A stretch of DNA of 64,000 nucleotides from JAWKIJ01 sp041394325 (GTDB lineage Bacteria; Actinomycetota; Acidimicrobiia; Acidimicrobiales; Microtrichaceae). Below, one piece after another: positions 36,905-46,010 of this stretch. The translations under genes and the position numbers were made by a program. Location of the stretch: assembly GCA_041394325.1 (NCBI GenBank), contig JAWKIJ010000001.1:1488001-1552000 (forward strand). Direction: 5' to 3'. The notes under the pieces were generated by a model. The model saw nothing but the letters and a program-made list of their open reading frames with translations. It had not been told where the DNA came from and searched no databases. Positions within the stretch are counted from its first letter, which is position 1. The number at the start of each line of letters is the position of its first letter.

Positions 36905-38726
36905 CGCTCTAGCCGCGGTGCGCTGTCTGCCTGCTCCGCTCCTCCGAGTTCGCCGACGGGACCGGAGAACACCGGACGCGCTCGATCCTGTGGCAGCCAG
37001 GCCTCGGAAAACTCCGATTCCGAAAGCGCCGGATTGGCGTTGCCCCACACGATTGGGGGCAACTGCGAACTCTCGGTGAGCGCACCGGTGGGCGAGTGAC
37101 GGAACAGGAACTGCATGGGCCCGAGGTGCTGGATGAGCTCGGACTCACCTTCGGCTCGCGGACGCGGCCCATCGTGCGCGTTTCGTTGGCTGATTCGCTC
37201 CAGGTGCGTGACCAGGAAGTGTCGCTACTCGACCCCGTGGTAACGCCCGAAGACGTGCCCCGGGTTCGCTGCATCGGCCACGCATAGGTACGCGACTCGT
37301 TGGTTCCGTTTGTGCTGCTGAAGGTCTGTCCGGCGGATGTGCCGTGGGTTTCACTCACGCCCTTACCCTCCTGGTCAGCCCAACTCTCGAGCACGTAGCT
37401 CGTCTCATTGCCCAGGTGCCGCGACGCGGCTTCGGCGTCGTCGCGGCCCGGCAACCAAAGGAAGAGGGTGTCGCTGCCACGACTCACGACCTGCTGGGCC
37501 GACGAGGTGAATCGGCGGTGCATGAGTACCAGCCGCACGTCGTCCCCGCTGCACGTTGCGTGGCCGCCGCCTCGACCAGGCGCATGACGGTGTGCTCGGC
37601 CAGTCCTTCGGCGCCGGCGATCACGATGTCGCGACCTGTCGAAGAACCCCGACGAAGATCCTGCACCAGGCGCGCAAAGAAGTGCGCCGATCGGATCGAC
37701 GAGGTCCCCCGGGCATCGGCGAGTCGACAGCAGTTGCAGACCTGCGCGGTGTTCGCCGAACACGGCCTCCGTCGCGCCCTGCCCCGCGTTCAGCCCCCGG
37801 ATTCGATCCGCCCTCCAGAGCCGCCAAGAGCCTTTCCAACGCCGAACGCAGCGTGGTGAGTTCGGCTGGGATGGTGCGCACCTGGGTCTGGATCAGCGGG
37901 TGCTCCTGAATTGCCTGCAGCACCGCCAGCCTGGAGAGGTGCTCTCGAACGCGCGAGGGGTCGGCGCCGTGGAGCGCGAGGTCGAGGGCGACAAGCAGTT
38001 CGTTCGGGGTGGTCGCCGCCGCATGGTCGACCAGCACCGACCACAGCGCGCCGATGAACTGCCGGTTCGACATCGTCGCGGTTCCGCCGGCACCGGGCCG
38101 ACCCCGTCACTACCGCCCGTCGCCTGCTCGACAGCTGTGGCAAGTGCGTCGGAAACGTCCTCCGCCGTGGCGCCGGAAAACAGGTCGCCCCCGACGGGAG
38201 GCAAGGGCAGGTGATGCTGGCGCACCGGCAAGCCCAGTCCAAACTCGGCGATGTCAAGAAGCTCCCCGGCAACAGCGTCGCTCGTCAGGTCGAGGACCAC
38301 AACCTCGCGGCCGGCGAGAAGGGGCGGCAGCAGCATCGTCACGAGCAGCGCCGACCAGCTGAGCGGGGAGCCGCCGATGACATCGATCCGGCCATCCCTC
38401 GTACCAGCCCGGACGAGTTGCAGGCGCGGTATCGAGTCCCAGCGACGCTGCTCGGCGTTGACCCGCTCGCACTCGCGCTCCCAGGCTGCGGTCGCCGCGG
38501 CGTTGAGCTCGGCGATTCGCCGATTCTCGGCCTCGGCCCAGGCGGCCGATTCCGCATGCTTCGTCGGGTCGGAGTGCTGCTGGCCAAAGCCGAGACGGCG
38601 AGACACCCGCCGGTAGCCGACGACCGGTTGCGGCTGGACGGTCGGCAGGGGTGGAGGAGGCGACGGCAACCTCGGGCGTTCCCCCCGAACGGCCATCGCG
38701 CAGCCGACCGTGAGGCCGTCGCTCAT
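36901..38726 (-). CDS. TraG/HerA-like protein without clear P-loop, at least four frame breaks
   Basis: About 600 codons in several frames. From ATG 38726 it begins with Pro-rich and coiled-coil parts (EAENRRIAELNAAATAAWER), then RIDVIGGSPLSWSALLVTML and REVVVLDLTSDAVAGELLDI, where a P-loop would be expected but GGSPLSW replaces it. Later parts are SNRQFIGALWSVLVDHAAAT, HFFARLVQDLRRGSSTGRDI, VVSRGSDTLFLWLPGRDDAE, and a Ser/Thr/Trp-rich tail (RTYAWPMQRTRGTSSGVTTG; SWSRTWSESANETRTMGR) typical of TraG/VirD4-like coupling proteins, ending at 36901. Frame changes fall near 38080, 37720-37800, 37545 and 37120. At least two fit single-base losses. Whether it is active or a partner of the next ATPase is open. 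Confidence 0.58.
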
Positions 38727-39529
38727 CGCCACGACTGAGTCTCCGGGTCCCACACCGGTCCGCCACTCTCGACCAGAGAGCTGGGTTCGGCAGGAACGCC
38801 GGGCGTCGCCGGCGCGGCATCCGTCCACGTCGAGGTCAGTTCCTGCGGCCGCACGATACCGCGGGCGAAGTTGGAGCGGATCCTCGCGAGACCGGATGTC
38901 TCGTACCAGCCTCGAGCGCGGAGCTTTGCCTCGAAATCGGCTGGGATCCACCCCAGCGTCGTCAGCTGTGGGTGATGAGGCATATACAAACACGCCCACG
39001 TGAGGAACATCAGCTCAGCCCAATCGGTGATGACCCGGAAATGGGTTTCCTGACCTGCGGCGCCGACAGTCGTTATCTCGAGCACACCTTGGTCCTCGAG
39101 GTGCGCCGCCTGGATGGCATTCCAGGATATGAACGACGGTATTCGATCCCCCTGTTGCAGCAGGTAGGCTCCGTAATTCGAATAGAAGAGTTGGCCACCC
39201 ATCGCCGGGGCCCAGCCGTCATAAGAGGCCTTCTTGAGGAGATCCTTCAGCTTCTCGCCGAGTATCCATGCCGGTGTGGTGTAGTACAGGAATTTCGTGA
39301 ACAAACTTCGGCCGCTGCGGTCGGGTTCCCTGTAGGGCTTGAAGATGAGCGTCTGGAACGCGCCCTGCAGGTATACCTCGTCCAGGACCCCATTGGTGCC
39401 GGACTGGAGACGAAACGGCACTGGGATCAGTGGCGGGAGGTCGCCGCCAAAACGGAGCGCGTCGATCGTCTTGCACGTGTACAGCAGGACTGTGTCGTCC
39501 TCGCTCCACGTATCCTGTGGTGCGTTCAC
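38723..39529 (-). CDS. Protein of unknown function, 268 aa, in the five-gene cassette
   Basis: An intact, ordinary-composition protein that I do not recognise. It begins at GTG 39529, overlapping the beta-helix stop in GTGA, and ends overlapping the next ATG in ATGA. Conspicuous parts are DTVLLYTCKTIDALRFGGDL, TKFLYYTTPAWILGEKLKDL, FRVITDWAELMFLTWACLYM and the C-terminal GGPVWDPETQSWR. It is aromatic-rich (Trp and Tyr) without signal or membrane helices. The region's base composition is visibly less G+C-rich than the flanks. It may be an adaptor between the beta-helix protein and the ATPases. Confidence 0.7.
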   Translation of the reverse strand: MNAPQDTWSEDDTVLLYTCKTIDALRFGGDLPPLIPVPFRLQSGTNGVLDEVYLQGAFQTLIFKPYREPDRSGRSLFTKFLYYTTPAWILGEKLKDLLKKASYDGWAPAMGGQLFYSNYGAYLLQQGDRIPSFISWNAIQAAHLEDQGVLEITTVGAAGQETHFRVITDWAELMFLTWACLYMPHHPQLTTLGWIPADFEAKLRARGWYETSGLARIRSNFARGIVRPQELTSTWTDAAPATPGVPAEPSSLVESGGPVWDPETQSWR

Positions 39530-41436
39530 GGTTCCCTGACCTCCTTGACCAGGTCTTGAGTGGTGGGATCGTAAATCCGTACGACTGAGTGTTCCCCGAG
39601 GATGATGAAGTCGTCCTCCGCCTCCGTCGGCTGAGCCGACATGGCCGACAGTGCCGCACCTCCGGAAACGACCGCGGTCAACGAGCCGGCGGTGACCGTA
39701 CCTCCCTGCAGTGACACCTCGGGCGGGGACAGCTCACCCTCGACCAGCCCCGGAGGGTTCCCCAGCGTCAGTGCGGCACCGAGGTCCACGAACTCGCAGT
39801 CCGCCACGAGTGCACGGACGGCACCCATGATGTTGAGCGCTACGACATTCAATCCCTGCTCGTCGGCCAGCCCGGCGGCTTGATCGACGAGGAATCGACT
39901 TCCGGCGATCTCGACCGCACCGCCAACGAAGGCGCCGATTCCGCTCGATGTCAACTCGTGTTCGACGGCGCCGTCGTCCACGGTCACGATGAACCAGGGG
40001 TCGACGGTCACGTCCCAGCGGAATGTCGAGGTGGCGACCCTCGCCGTGTCGGGCTCCACGAGCATCAACGCGGTCGCCTGACCACACCCGAACTCGGAGC
40101 CGTTGACGGTGAGGTCGCCACCCTCGACGCAGACGAGGACCCGATCTCCACGGCCGGCGCGAGCGAAAGAACACTCGTCGATATCGAGGATCGAGTCTTT
40201 CGCGTCGATGTAGCAGGGCGAACCGTCGAGCTCCGCGATTTCGTCCAGTGAAGTCGGCCGAGGTGGTGCCGGGCAGGGTGCGAACGTGCAGGCGCGAAGC
40301 AGCGCGCGACCCTCGACCACAGATATGGGCTCGCGGTCGATGATCCCGAACCGGCACCCCACCATGCGTACGTCACGGCCGTATAGATCAACCTGCTTGT
40401 CACTGAGTGCCGAGAACTCACAACTCTGTATGGTCACCGTCGGTACCGAGGCTCCGAGTGAAACAGCGGCACCGTCGGCTTCGAAAGCGGCAGGTTGGTA
40501 CCGGGCCATAACTGCGGCGCTGATGCCTTGGAATCGAGAGCCGCCCACGACGAGGCCGGCGTCACCGGACAGGATCACGCCGTTTCGCCGGCACGCGCCC
40601 GCCGGTGATGTGGCGCGTTCCTTCGCGAGGTCGTCCTCGGAGATGAGGAAGCGGCTCGACCGGACCGAGACCCGCGCCGACCCCTTCGCCGTGATACCGG
40701 CCGCCAGCCGGACGCCGACGGTGGCGCGACCGCCGCCTGCGAACCACTCGAAGTGGCAGGCATCGATCTCGAGGGCGGATTGGCCGTCCACCTCGATCGC
40801 CGAGATCCGGTCGCACGCGAACGAGCATCGTTCGAGGTGCACCACCGAGTCCTTGATCCGACACGCAGCATCCGCCGTGGCCAGCTGGGGAGGGCTCACC
40901 GTGTGCTCGACCACCGGATTGATGGACGAGTCGGACATCCGAACCGTCGAGGTCTCGATCAGGACGAGGTACCGGCCCTGATCGTTGATCGTGCATCGTT
41001 CCACCGCGCAGTTCGAGGAACGGATCCGCAGTGCGTGGCCCGCGTGGCCATCGAACCGGCAGTCCCGGATCACGACATCGGCCGAGTTGTCGACGAAGAC
41101 GTGCACCTCGTCCGGCCCGGCTCCCACGAACCGGCAGCCTGAGATCACCGGACGCTGCACCTCGTTGATGATCACCGAGGTGCCGGCGTCGGACTGGATG
41201 CAGACGTCCTCGAGCATCGAGCCCGACTCCAGCCCAACCGCCGGCCCTTGGGAGTAGATCATCGTCTGGTCGGGGCCGCGACCTCGAAGGCGCACACCGG
41301 CCGGCAGCAGGAAGTCGGCGTAGAAGCTTCCCGCCGTGAGCTGAATGGTGTCACCCGGCTGCGGGTCTGCCTGGGCGATCGAGCGCCTTATCTGGTCGAT
41401 GGTGCCGTCCGGGGTCAGCTGCAGAACTCGACCCAC
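39526..41436 (-). CDS. Right-handed parallel beta-helix protein, 636 aa, first gene of the cassette
   Basis: From GTG 41436, preceded by an AGGGAGGGG ribosome site about 8 nt away, it encodes a long repetitive beta-helix: short segments such as SGCRFVGAGPDEVHVFVDNS, IRDCRFDGHAGHALRIRSSN, VERCTINDQGRYLVLIETST, LERCSFACDRISAIEVDGQS and IQSCEFSALSDKQVDLYGRD recur every 20-30 residues, with CxF or CxI at the start of each coil. No signal peptide is present, so it is cytoplasmic or passes by another route. There are no catalytic residues visible as in pectate lyases, though VGVRLRGRGPDQT-like starts occur in the N-terminal coil. It likely offers a long binding surface; the partner or substrate is unknown. 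Confidence 0.78.
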   Translation of the reverse strand: MGRVLQLTPDGTIDQIRRSIAQADPQPGDTIQLTAGSFYADFLLPAGVRLRGRGPDQTMIYSQGPAVGLESGSMLEDVCIQSDAGTSVIINEVQRPVISGCRFVGAGPDEVHVFVDNSADVVIRDCRFDGHAGHALRIRSSNCAVERCTINDQGRYLVLIETSTVRMSDSSINPVVEHTVSPPQLATADAACRIKDSVVHLERCSFACDRISAIEVDGQSALEIDACHFEWFAGGGRATVGVRLAAGITAKGSARVSVRSSRFLISEDDLAKERATSPAGACRRNGVILSGDAGLVVGGSRFQGISAAVMARYQPAAFEADGAAVSLGASVPTVTIQSCEFSALSDKQVDLYGRDVRMVGCRFGIIDREPISVVEGRALLRACTFAPCPAPPRPTSLDEIAELDGSPCYIDAKDSILDIDECSFARAGRGDRVLVCVEGGDLTVNGSEFGCGQATALMLVEPDTARVATSTFRWDVTVDPWFIVTVDDGAVEHELTSSGIGAFVGGAVEIAGSRFLVDQAAGLADEQGLNVVALNIMGAVRALVADCEFVDLGAALTLGNPPGLVEGELSPPEVSLQGGTVTAGSLTAVVSGGAALSAMSAQPTEAEDDFIILGEHSVVRIYDPTTQDLVKEVREP

Positions 41437-41748
41437 CGATCTGACCCCTCCCTTTCCCGGATGTGGGGCCTGAATGTACCAGTGGCCTCGATCCCTGCAA
41501 TGGTGATGCAGCCCCCGTCGAGCCGGAGCCCTGTTCGGTCTCACGGTGCGATCACACGCCGTGCGGCACTCACGGCACAGATCAGACAGACAGTGCCTCA
41601 GGGGCTCGGCGGGGCGCTGACGCCACCCTGCCGCGAAGGGCGCCCAGCTCGAGCGGCTCGGTGTTGGACCACCGCGACATCTGGAGCTCGGGTGTCGGAG
41701 GAGGTCCCTTCCCGTGCGAGCCACTGGTTTCCGATGGATCGTGTCGTG
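41437..41748. other. 312-bp gap holding the cassette promoter
   Basis: Between the beta-helix start (leftward) and the end of the AhpD-like gene. Frames here are short shadows. The only functional element I can support is the ribosome site AGGGAGGGG upstream of the beta-helix GTG. A promoter for the five-gene cassette must lie here, but no -35/-10 pair is identifiable. Confidence 0.4.
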
Positions 41749-42294
41749 TCACGACGGCGGTCGGAGTGCGACGCCGGGGAAGTCGACGGGGATCGCGAGG
41801 GCGACGTTGATGTAGTTGGTGAACAGGTTGAGGGCTACCTGGCCGATCGCCTCGACGATGTGCTCGTCGGTCCAGCCGTGGTCGCGCAGCGCCCCGATGC
41901 GATCGGCGCTCACCTGGCCACGTTGCTCGACCAACTCGAGCGCGAAGCCGAGGAGTGCCTCGGTGCGGGGGTCATCGGACTCGCCCGTCTGCGCGGCGGC
42001 GAGGGCTTCACTGCTGAGCCCCGCCTTGCGTCCCAGCGCCGTGTGCGCGGCGAGGCAGTACTCACACGAGTTCCGGTTGGCCACCGCCACGGCGATCTGT
42101 TCGCCGAGCGCCGGGCCAAGGGCGCCGCTGCCGAATGCACCGAACGAGGCCCACATGCCGGCCAGCGCGGCCGGTGAGTTGGCGACGGCGCGGAACATCG
42201 CGGGAACGGTGCCGAACGCGGCATCGATCTGGTCGAGCTGCGCCTTCACGGCACCGGTGGCGGTGTTGGGGTCGACGAGGGGGACGTGGGACAT
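41749..42294 (-). CDS. Carboxymuconolactone decarboxylase/AhpD-like family protein
   Basis: A 181-residue alkylhydroperoxidase D-like protein. It carries the CxxC-containing core ANRNSCEYCLAAHTALGRKA, in which the cysteine pair and the following histidine are the usual redox/proton-relay residues, then DEHIVEAIGQVALNLFTNYI toward the end. The peroxidase-related CMD subfamily has this length. It probably supports peroxide defence or an unknown thiol redox role. It is divergent from the AraC-type gene over a short A/T-rich spacer (42295-42397), which suggests the two are controlled together. Confidence 0.85.
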   Translation of the reverse strand: MSHVPLVDPNTATGAVKAQLDQIDAAFGTVPAMFRAVANSPAALAGMWASFGAFGSGALGPALGEQIAVAVANRNSCEYCLAAHTALGRKAGLSSEALAAAQTGESDDPRTEALLGFALELVEQRGQVSADRIGALRDHGWTDEHIVEAIGQVALNLFTNYINVALAIPVDFPGVALRPPS

Positions 42295-42397
42295 GGTGGC
42301 TCCTTCAGGATGGGGTGTACCGCTAGGTTGACCACTCCTCCTGGACGATTCATGCCAATCCGTCTCATCTATTTACCTAATCATCTAGCCTTGTAGT

Positions 42398-43303
42398 GTG
42401 GATAGACCCGATCGGCTCGACGCACTCCTCGGACACTTCCGGGTCCGGACCCGCCTGTTCCACGCCGGTCCGCTCTGCGGCACGACGAACTTCCCGGCCC
42501 AACCCGGCCAGGGGCACCTGCACGTGCTGCGTCGCGGGCGATTGGAGATGGACCACCGCGACGTCGACGGGTCCCGGAATCACCGGCAGATCGACCGGCC
42601 CAGCCTGGTCTTCTACCCACGACCGCTGGAGCACGCGTTCTTCAACACTCCCGCCGACGAGTCCGACTTCGTCTGCGCGACGCTCGACGTCGACGGCGGA
42701 CCGACCCACCCCCTCCTCGACGCGCTCCCGCCGGTCATCGTCCTACCGCTCGACACGGCCGCCCCCCTCGCGCCGACACTCGACCTGCTCTTCGCCGAGA
42801 TCGACCGCGTCCGCTGCGGTCGGCTGGCGCTCGCGGACCGGCTCTTCGAGATCCTGCTCATCCAGTTGTTCCGCTGGTTGCTCGACCACCCCCACGACGT
42901 CACGCTTCCCGCCGGACTCGTCGCCGGACTCGCCGACGAACGGCTCGCCCGGGCGCTCACCGCGATCCACGAGTCCCCGGGCGAGCCCTGGACGCTCGCC
43001 ACCATGGCCGACGCGGCAGGGATGTCGCGCAGTTCTTTCGCCGCCCACTTCAAGCAGCGGATCGGCCAGACACCGGCCGTCTACCTCGCCCGCTGGCGGG
43101 TCACACTCGCCCAGGCACAACTTCGCGCGGGGGTCTCGGTCACCCGAACCGCCACCGACCTCGGGTACTCCACCACCCCGGCCTTCTCCCGCGCCTTCAC
43201 CGCCCACATCGGCTGCTCGCCACGGGCCTGGCTCGCTACCGCCCGACAGGCGGACCTGATGGGACCGACGGACTCCGGCGGTCCGGCCGACACACGACGG
43301 TGA
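42398..43303 (+). CDS. AraC-family transcriptional regulator
   Basis: A 301-residue regulator. The N-terminal cupin-like (AraC_binding) half has HVLRRGRLEMDHRDVDGSRN and PSLVFYPRPLEHAFFNTPAD. The C-terminal half carries the two helix-turn-helix units ATMADAAGMSRSSFAAHFKQ and VTRTATDLGYSTTPAFSRAF. GTG 42398 follows a TAGTGTG context and gives the expected full-length cupin start. It is divergent from the AhpD-like gene across about 100 bp containing TCATCTATTTACCTAATCAT, an A/T-rich stretch suited to a promoter and operator. It probably activates its neighbour in response to an unknown ligand. Confidence 0.88.
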   Translation: MDRPDRLDALLGHFRVRTRLFHAGPLCGTTNFPAQPGQGHLHVLRRGRLEMDHRDVDGSRNHRQIDRPSLVFYPRPLEHAFFNTPADESDFVCATLDVDGGPTHPLLDALPPVIVLPLDTAAPLAPTLDLLFAEIDRVRCGRLALADRLFEILLIQLFRWLLDHPHDVTLPAGLVAGLADERLARALTAIHESPGEPWTLATMADAAGMSRSSFAAHFKQRIGQTPAVYLARWRVTLAQAQLRAGVSVTRTATDLGYSTTPAFSRAFTAHIGCSPRAWLATARQADLMGPTDSGGPADTRR

Positions 43304-43388
43304 CATCGGGGGACCGCACCGTCCGTGACATTCGTTGGGACCATGAGATCGCCAACACGCTCTACAAGCAGCGGCACGACGCCTTCAG

Positions 43389-43473
43389 TGCCCGGGGTGG
43401 GTTTCGAACCCACACGTCCCTTGCGGGACCGAGGGGTTTAAGCCCTCTGCGTCTACCGTTCCGCCACCCGGGC
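43389..43473 (-). tRNA. tRNA-Leu (anticodon UAA)
   Basis: An 85-nt class II tRNA. The acceptor stem pairs GCCCGGG with CCCGGGC, the anticodon stem is GAGGG/CCCTC with loop CTTAAAC giving anticodon UAA, a long variable arm contains GGTCCCGCAAGGGAC, and the T arm reads GTGGGTTCGAAACCCAC. The discriminator is A and no CCA is encoded. The long variable arm and D arm (TGGCGGAACGGTAGACGC) are typical of tRNA-Leu. Confidence 0.95.
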
Positions 43474-43516
43474 CGGGTGCCGCGGCGTCGTCGCACCGTC
43501 GTCGTGGGCGACGGGC

Positions 43517-44752
43517 CTAGCGCCGGTGCCGCCAATACTGGCCGATGAGCATGGCTTCGATCGCCTTGCGGTGCATGATCGCGTCGTCGGGGTCGTCGGG
43601 CATCGGCGCGTCGCCGAAGTGCGCGGCGCGGCGGCTTGTCCGAGTGAACACGATCCCGTGCCGGGTAGCGGCGTACATGAGATACCAGTCCATGTCCTGG
43701 GGCGTGTACCCGGTGGCCGACTCGTACAGCGCCTCGACCTCGTCGCGGCGCAGCAGGTCGGGCATCCCCTCGTAGCCGAAGTCGACGGCGAGGTCGTCGA
43801 AGAATCGGTGCAGGAAGATCAGCCACGCCAGGTCGAGCTCACGCGGCCCCATGGTCGCCATCTCCCAGTCGAGCACGGCGACCGGACGGAACTCGCGGTA
43901 CAGCACGTTGCCGATCCGTGCGTCACCCCAGTTCAACACGCTCGGTCCGGGGTTCGCCGGCCAGTTCGCCTCCAACCAGTCGAAGCACAACGACAACAGC
44001 GGCGATCCCTCACCGTCGGTCGCCCACTCCAACCACCGCTTCGATTCGTCCACGCTGCGGCGCAGGTCGTCGGGGCCGCCGTCCCCACCATCGCCGGTTT
44101 CCGGGCCTCCGTCCCCGGTGCCTCTTCCTCCTGCCGGTGACCGTAGGAAGCCGAACGCGGACCCCGGGTCGACGATCGAATGCAACGAGGCCAACACCTC
44201 GACGGTCGAGTGCACCAGTGTCCGCTGCTGTTCGGGTGTGGCGTCCGCCAGCCAGTTGTCGCCGAACGTGTAGGGCATCACGTCGGGCGGCACGGAGCCC
44301 TCGACCCGCTCCATCACGATGAACGGCGCACCCAACGCGGAGGGGTCGGGTTCGTCCCAGATCATCTCGGGCACCGGGACCGACGACCGCTCGGCCACCC
44401 GCCGGATCGTCTCGAACTGTCGCGTGAGGTCGTAGTTTTCGAACACCGGGAAGGCGTCCGCGGCCGGCGCGATGCGGGCCACGAGCCGCCGGGTCGAGGA
44501 AGGGTCGCCGCCCAACACGGCGTCGCCCGACCCCGCGTCGCCCAACAGAGCGTCGAACAGGATCGTCTCGCTCGACATGCCGTTCGCCTCGGGTACGTCG
44601 AACCGCGTGATCGTCGCGTCGGCGCCGACCCCGGGTCGTGCCCTCAACCACCGCTGCAGGTCGGCGCGCACCACGTCGTGGTCGCGCGCGGAACGCGTCA
44701 CCTTCGCCGCCGGTCCACCGTCGGTGCCCGGATCGCCGTCGGTCTCGATCAA
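43517..44752 (-). CDS. Phosphotransferase family (aminoglycoside-kinase-like) protein
   Basis: A 411-residue APH-fold kinase-like protein. Visible motifs are FIVMERVEGSVPPDVMPYTF, the Brenner-like loop VLNWGDARIGNVLYREFRPV (Asp and Asn of the catalytic loop retained; the leading His of HGD is replaced by W), and VAVLDWEMATMGPRELDLAW (DFG-equivalent). This form is common in phosphotransferase-type proteins linked to acyl-CoA dehydrogenase-type metabolism rather than drug resistance. A long Gly/Asp-rich insertion (RGTGDGGPETGDGGDGGPDD) is unusual. The substrate is unknown. Confidence 0.82.
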   Translation of the reverse strand: MIETDGDPGTDGGPAAKVTRSARDHDVVRADLQRWLRARPGVGADATITRFDVPEANGMSSETILFDALLGDAGSGDAVLGGDPSSTRRLVARIAPAADAFPVFENYDLTRQFETIRRVAERSSVPVPEMIWDEPDPSALGAPFIVMERVEGSVPPDVMPYTFGDNWLADATPEQQRTLVHSTVEVLASLHSIVDPGSAFGFLRSPAGGRGTGDGGPETGDGGDGGPDDLRRSVDESKRWLEWATDGEGSPLLSLCFDWLEANWPANPGPSVLNWGDARIGNVLYREFRPVAVLDWEMATMGPRELDLAWLIFLHRFFDDLAVDFGYEGMPDLLRRDEVEALYESATGYTPQDMDWYLMYAATRHGIVFTRTSRRAAHFGDAPMPDDPDDAIMHRKAIEAMLIGQYWRHRR

Positions 44753-44839
44753 CTCGCCCCCTCGCCGGCCCTCGTCCCGGCACCGTCGACACTACGTCGG
44801 CCCCGGTGTCACCGCCGCCCGCCGCTCGGCGAGCGTGCG

Positions 44840-45997
44840 ATGACGGTCGCGGCAAGACTCGCACCCATGGTCATCGCGCTCGACGAGTTCCCGATCCACC
44901 AGACACCGTTGTCGATGGCGCACCCGGCGACGGGCGATCGCAACTTCTACGACCGCTGTTATCTGAACGCGCACGACCGCACCGGTGAGGTGTTCCTCGT
45001 CACCGGTCTGGGGATCTACCCCAACCTCGGGGTGATCGACGCCTACGCGACGGTCCGGGTCGGCGACCTCCAACACACGGTCCGCATCTCCGATGCGCTC
45101 ACCGACGACCGTATGGAGCAGCGGGTCGGCCCGTACCGGATCGAGGTCGTGGAGCCACTGAGGCGCCTCCACCTGGTGTGCGACGCGGAGGACCACGGCA
45201 TCGGCTTCGACCTGCACTGGACCGGTGCCTTCCCCGTCGTGCAGGAGCAGCCGCACGTGCTTCGAGTCGGTGGCCGGGTGATCCTCGACGCGAGTCGTTT
45301 CGCCCAGACCGGCCGCTGGTCGGGGACCCTGCGTGTCCACGGCCAAACCTTCGAGGTCGACCCCGCCACATGGGAGGGGACCCGCGACCGCTCCTGGGGG
45401 ATCCGGCCCGTCGGCGAACCCGAGCCCCCGGGCCGACAGGCCGCGGAGTCACCCGCCGACTACGGGTTCTGGTGGACCTACCTACCGCTTCGCTTCGACG
45501 ACTTCGCCGTGGTGATCATCGCCCAGGAGGACGGTCGCGGCCACCGGACCCTCAACGACGCGGTGCGGGTGTGGCCGGCCGAATCGGGTCGCGACGTCGA
45601 GCTGCTCGGATGGCCCGAGTTCCGCTACCGCTACCGGCCCGGCTCCCGGGACGCGTTGGGTGCCACCGTGGTGTGCTGCGCCGGTGACGGCACGCCAATC
45701 ACCATCGTGGTCGAGTCGCTCGGCAACGTCGCACTCAACTGCGGCCCCGGCTACGGCGGCGACCCCGACTGGACACACGGCCAGTGGCGTGGCCGCAACT
45801 TCGTCGAGGGCGCCACCCTCGACATGACCGATCCCGCCGTGCTCGGACGGATCCCCTTCGGGGTGGTCGACCACGTGGGCCGGGCGGTCCTGTCCGAAGG
45901 TGGTGTCGACCGGGTCGGCTACGGGCTGTTCGAGCACGCGTGCATCGGGGCGCACCTCCCGAGCGGTTTCACCGGCTTCGCCTCGGTGTCGGACTGA
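44840..45997 (+). CDS. DUF7064/DUF7065-like hypothetical protein, 385 aa
   Basis: From ATG 44840 this protein reads as a beta-rich two-domain sequence: SMAHPATGDRNFYDRCYLNA and LVTGLGIYPNLGVIDAYATV near the N-terminus, then FDLHWTGAFPVVQEQPHVLR, RDRSWGIRPVGEPEPPGRQA (a conserved R-W-G-I-R element) and WWTYLPLRFDDFAVVIIAQE. This matches a family often found near acyl-CoA and phosphotransferase genes in actinobacteria, sometimes compared with lipocalin/tocopherol-cyclase-like folds. There is no signal peptide. Function unknown; a lipid- or sterol-binding role is only inference. The neighbouring phosphotransferase reads the other way. Confidence 0.68.
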   Translation: MTVAARLAPMVIALDEFPIHQTPLSMAHPATGDRNFYDRCYLNAHDRTGEVFLVTGLGIYPNLGVIDAYATVRVGDLQHTVRISDALTDDRMEQRVGPYRIEVVEPLRRLHLVCDAEDHGIGFDLHWTGAFPVVQEQPHVLRVGGRVILDASRFAQTGRWSGTLRVHGQTFEVDPATWEGTRDRSWGIRPVGEPEPPGRQAAESPADYGFWWTYLPLRFDDFAVVIIAQEDGRGHRTLNDAVRVWPAESGRDVELLGWPEFRYRYRPGSRDALGATVVCCAGDGTPITIVVESLGNVALNCGPGYGGDPDWTHGQWRGRNFVEGATLDMTDPAVLGRIPFGVVDHVGRAVLSEGGVDRVGYGLFEHACIGAHLPSGFTGFASVSD

Positions 45998-46010
45998 AGG
46001 GAACGACCCC

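Noticed and set aside
39526..41436. CRISPR or tandem DNA repeats suggested by the repetitive protein
   Set aside because: The repetition is at the level of protein coils with diverged DNA; no regularly spaced identical repeats were found anywhere in the window.
43389..43473. tRNA-Leu as the integration site of the cassette at 32.5-41.4 kb
   Set aside because: No copy of the tRNA 3' end or other direct repeat was seen at the left side, no integrase is present, and two ordinary genes lie between.
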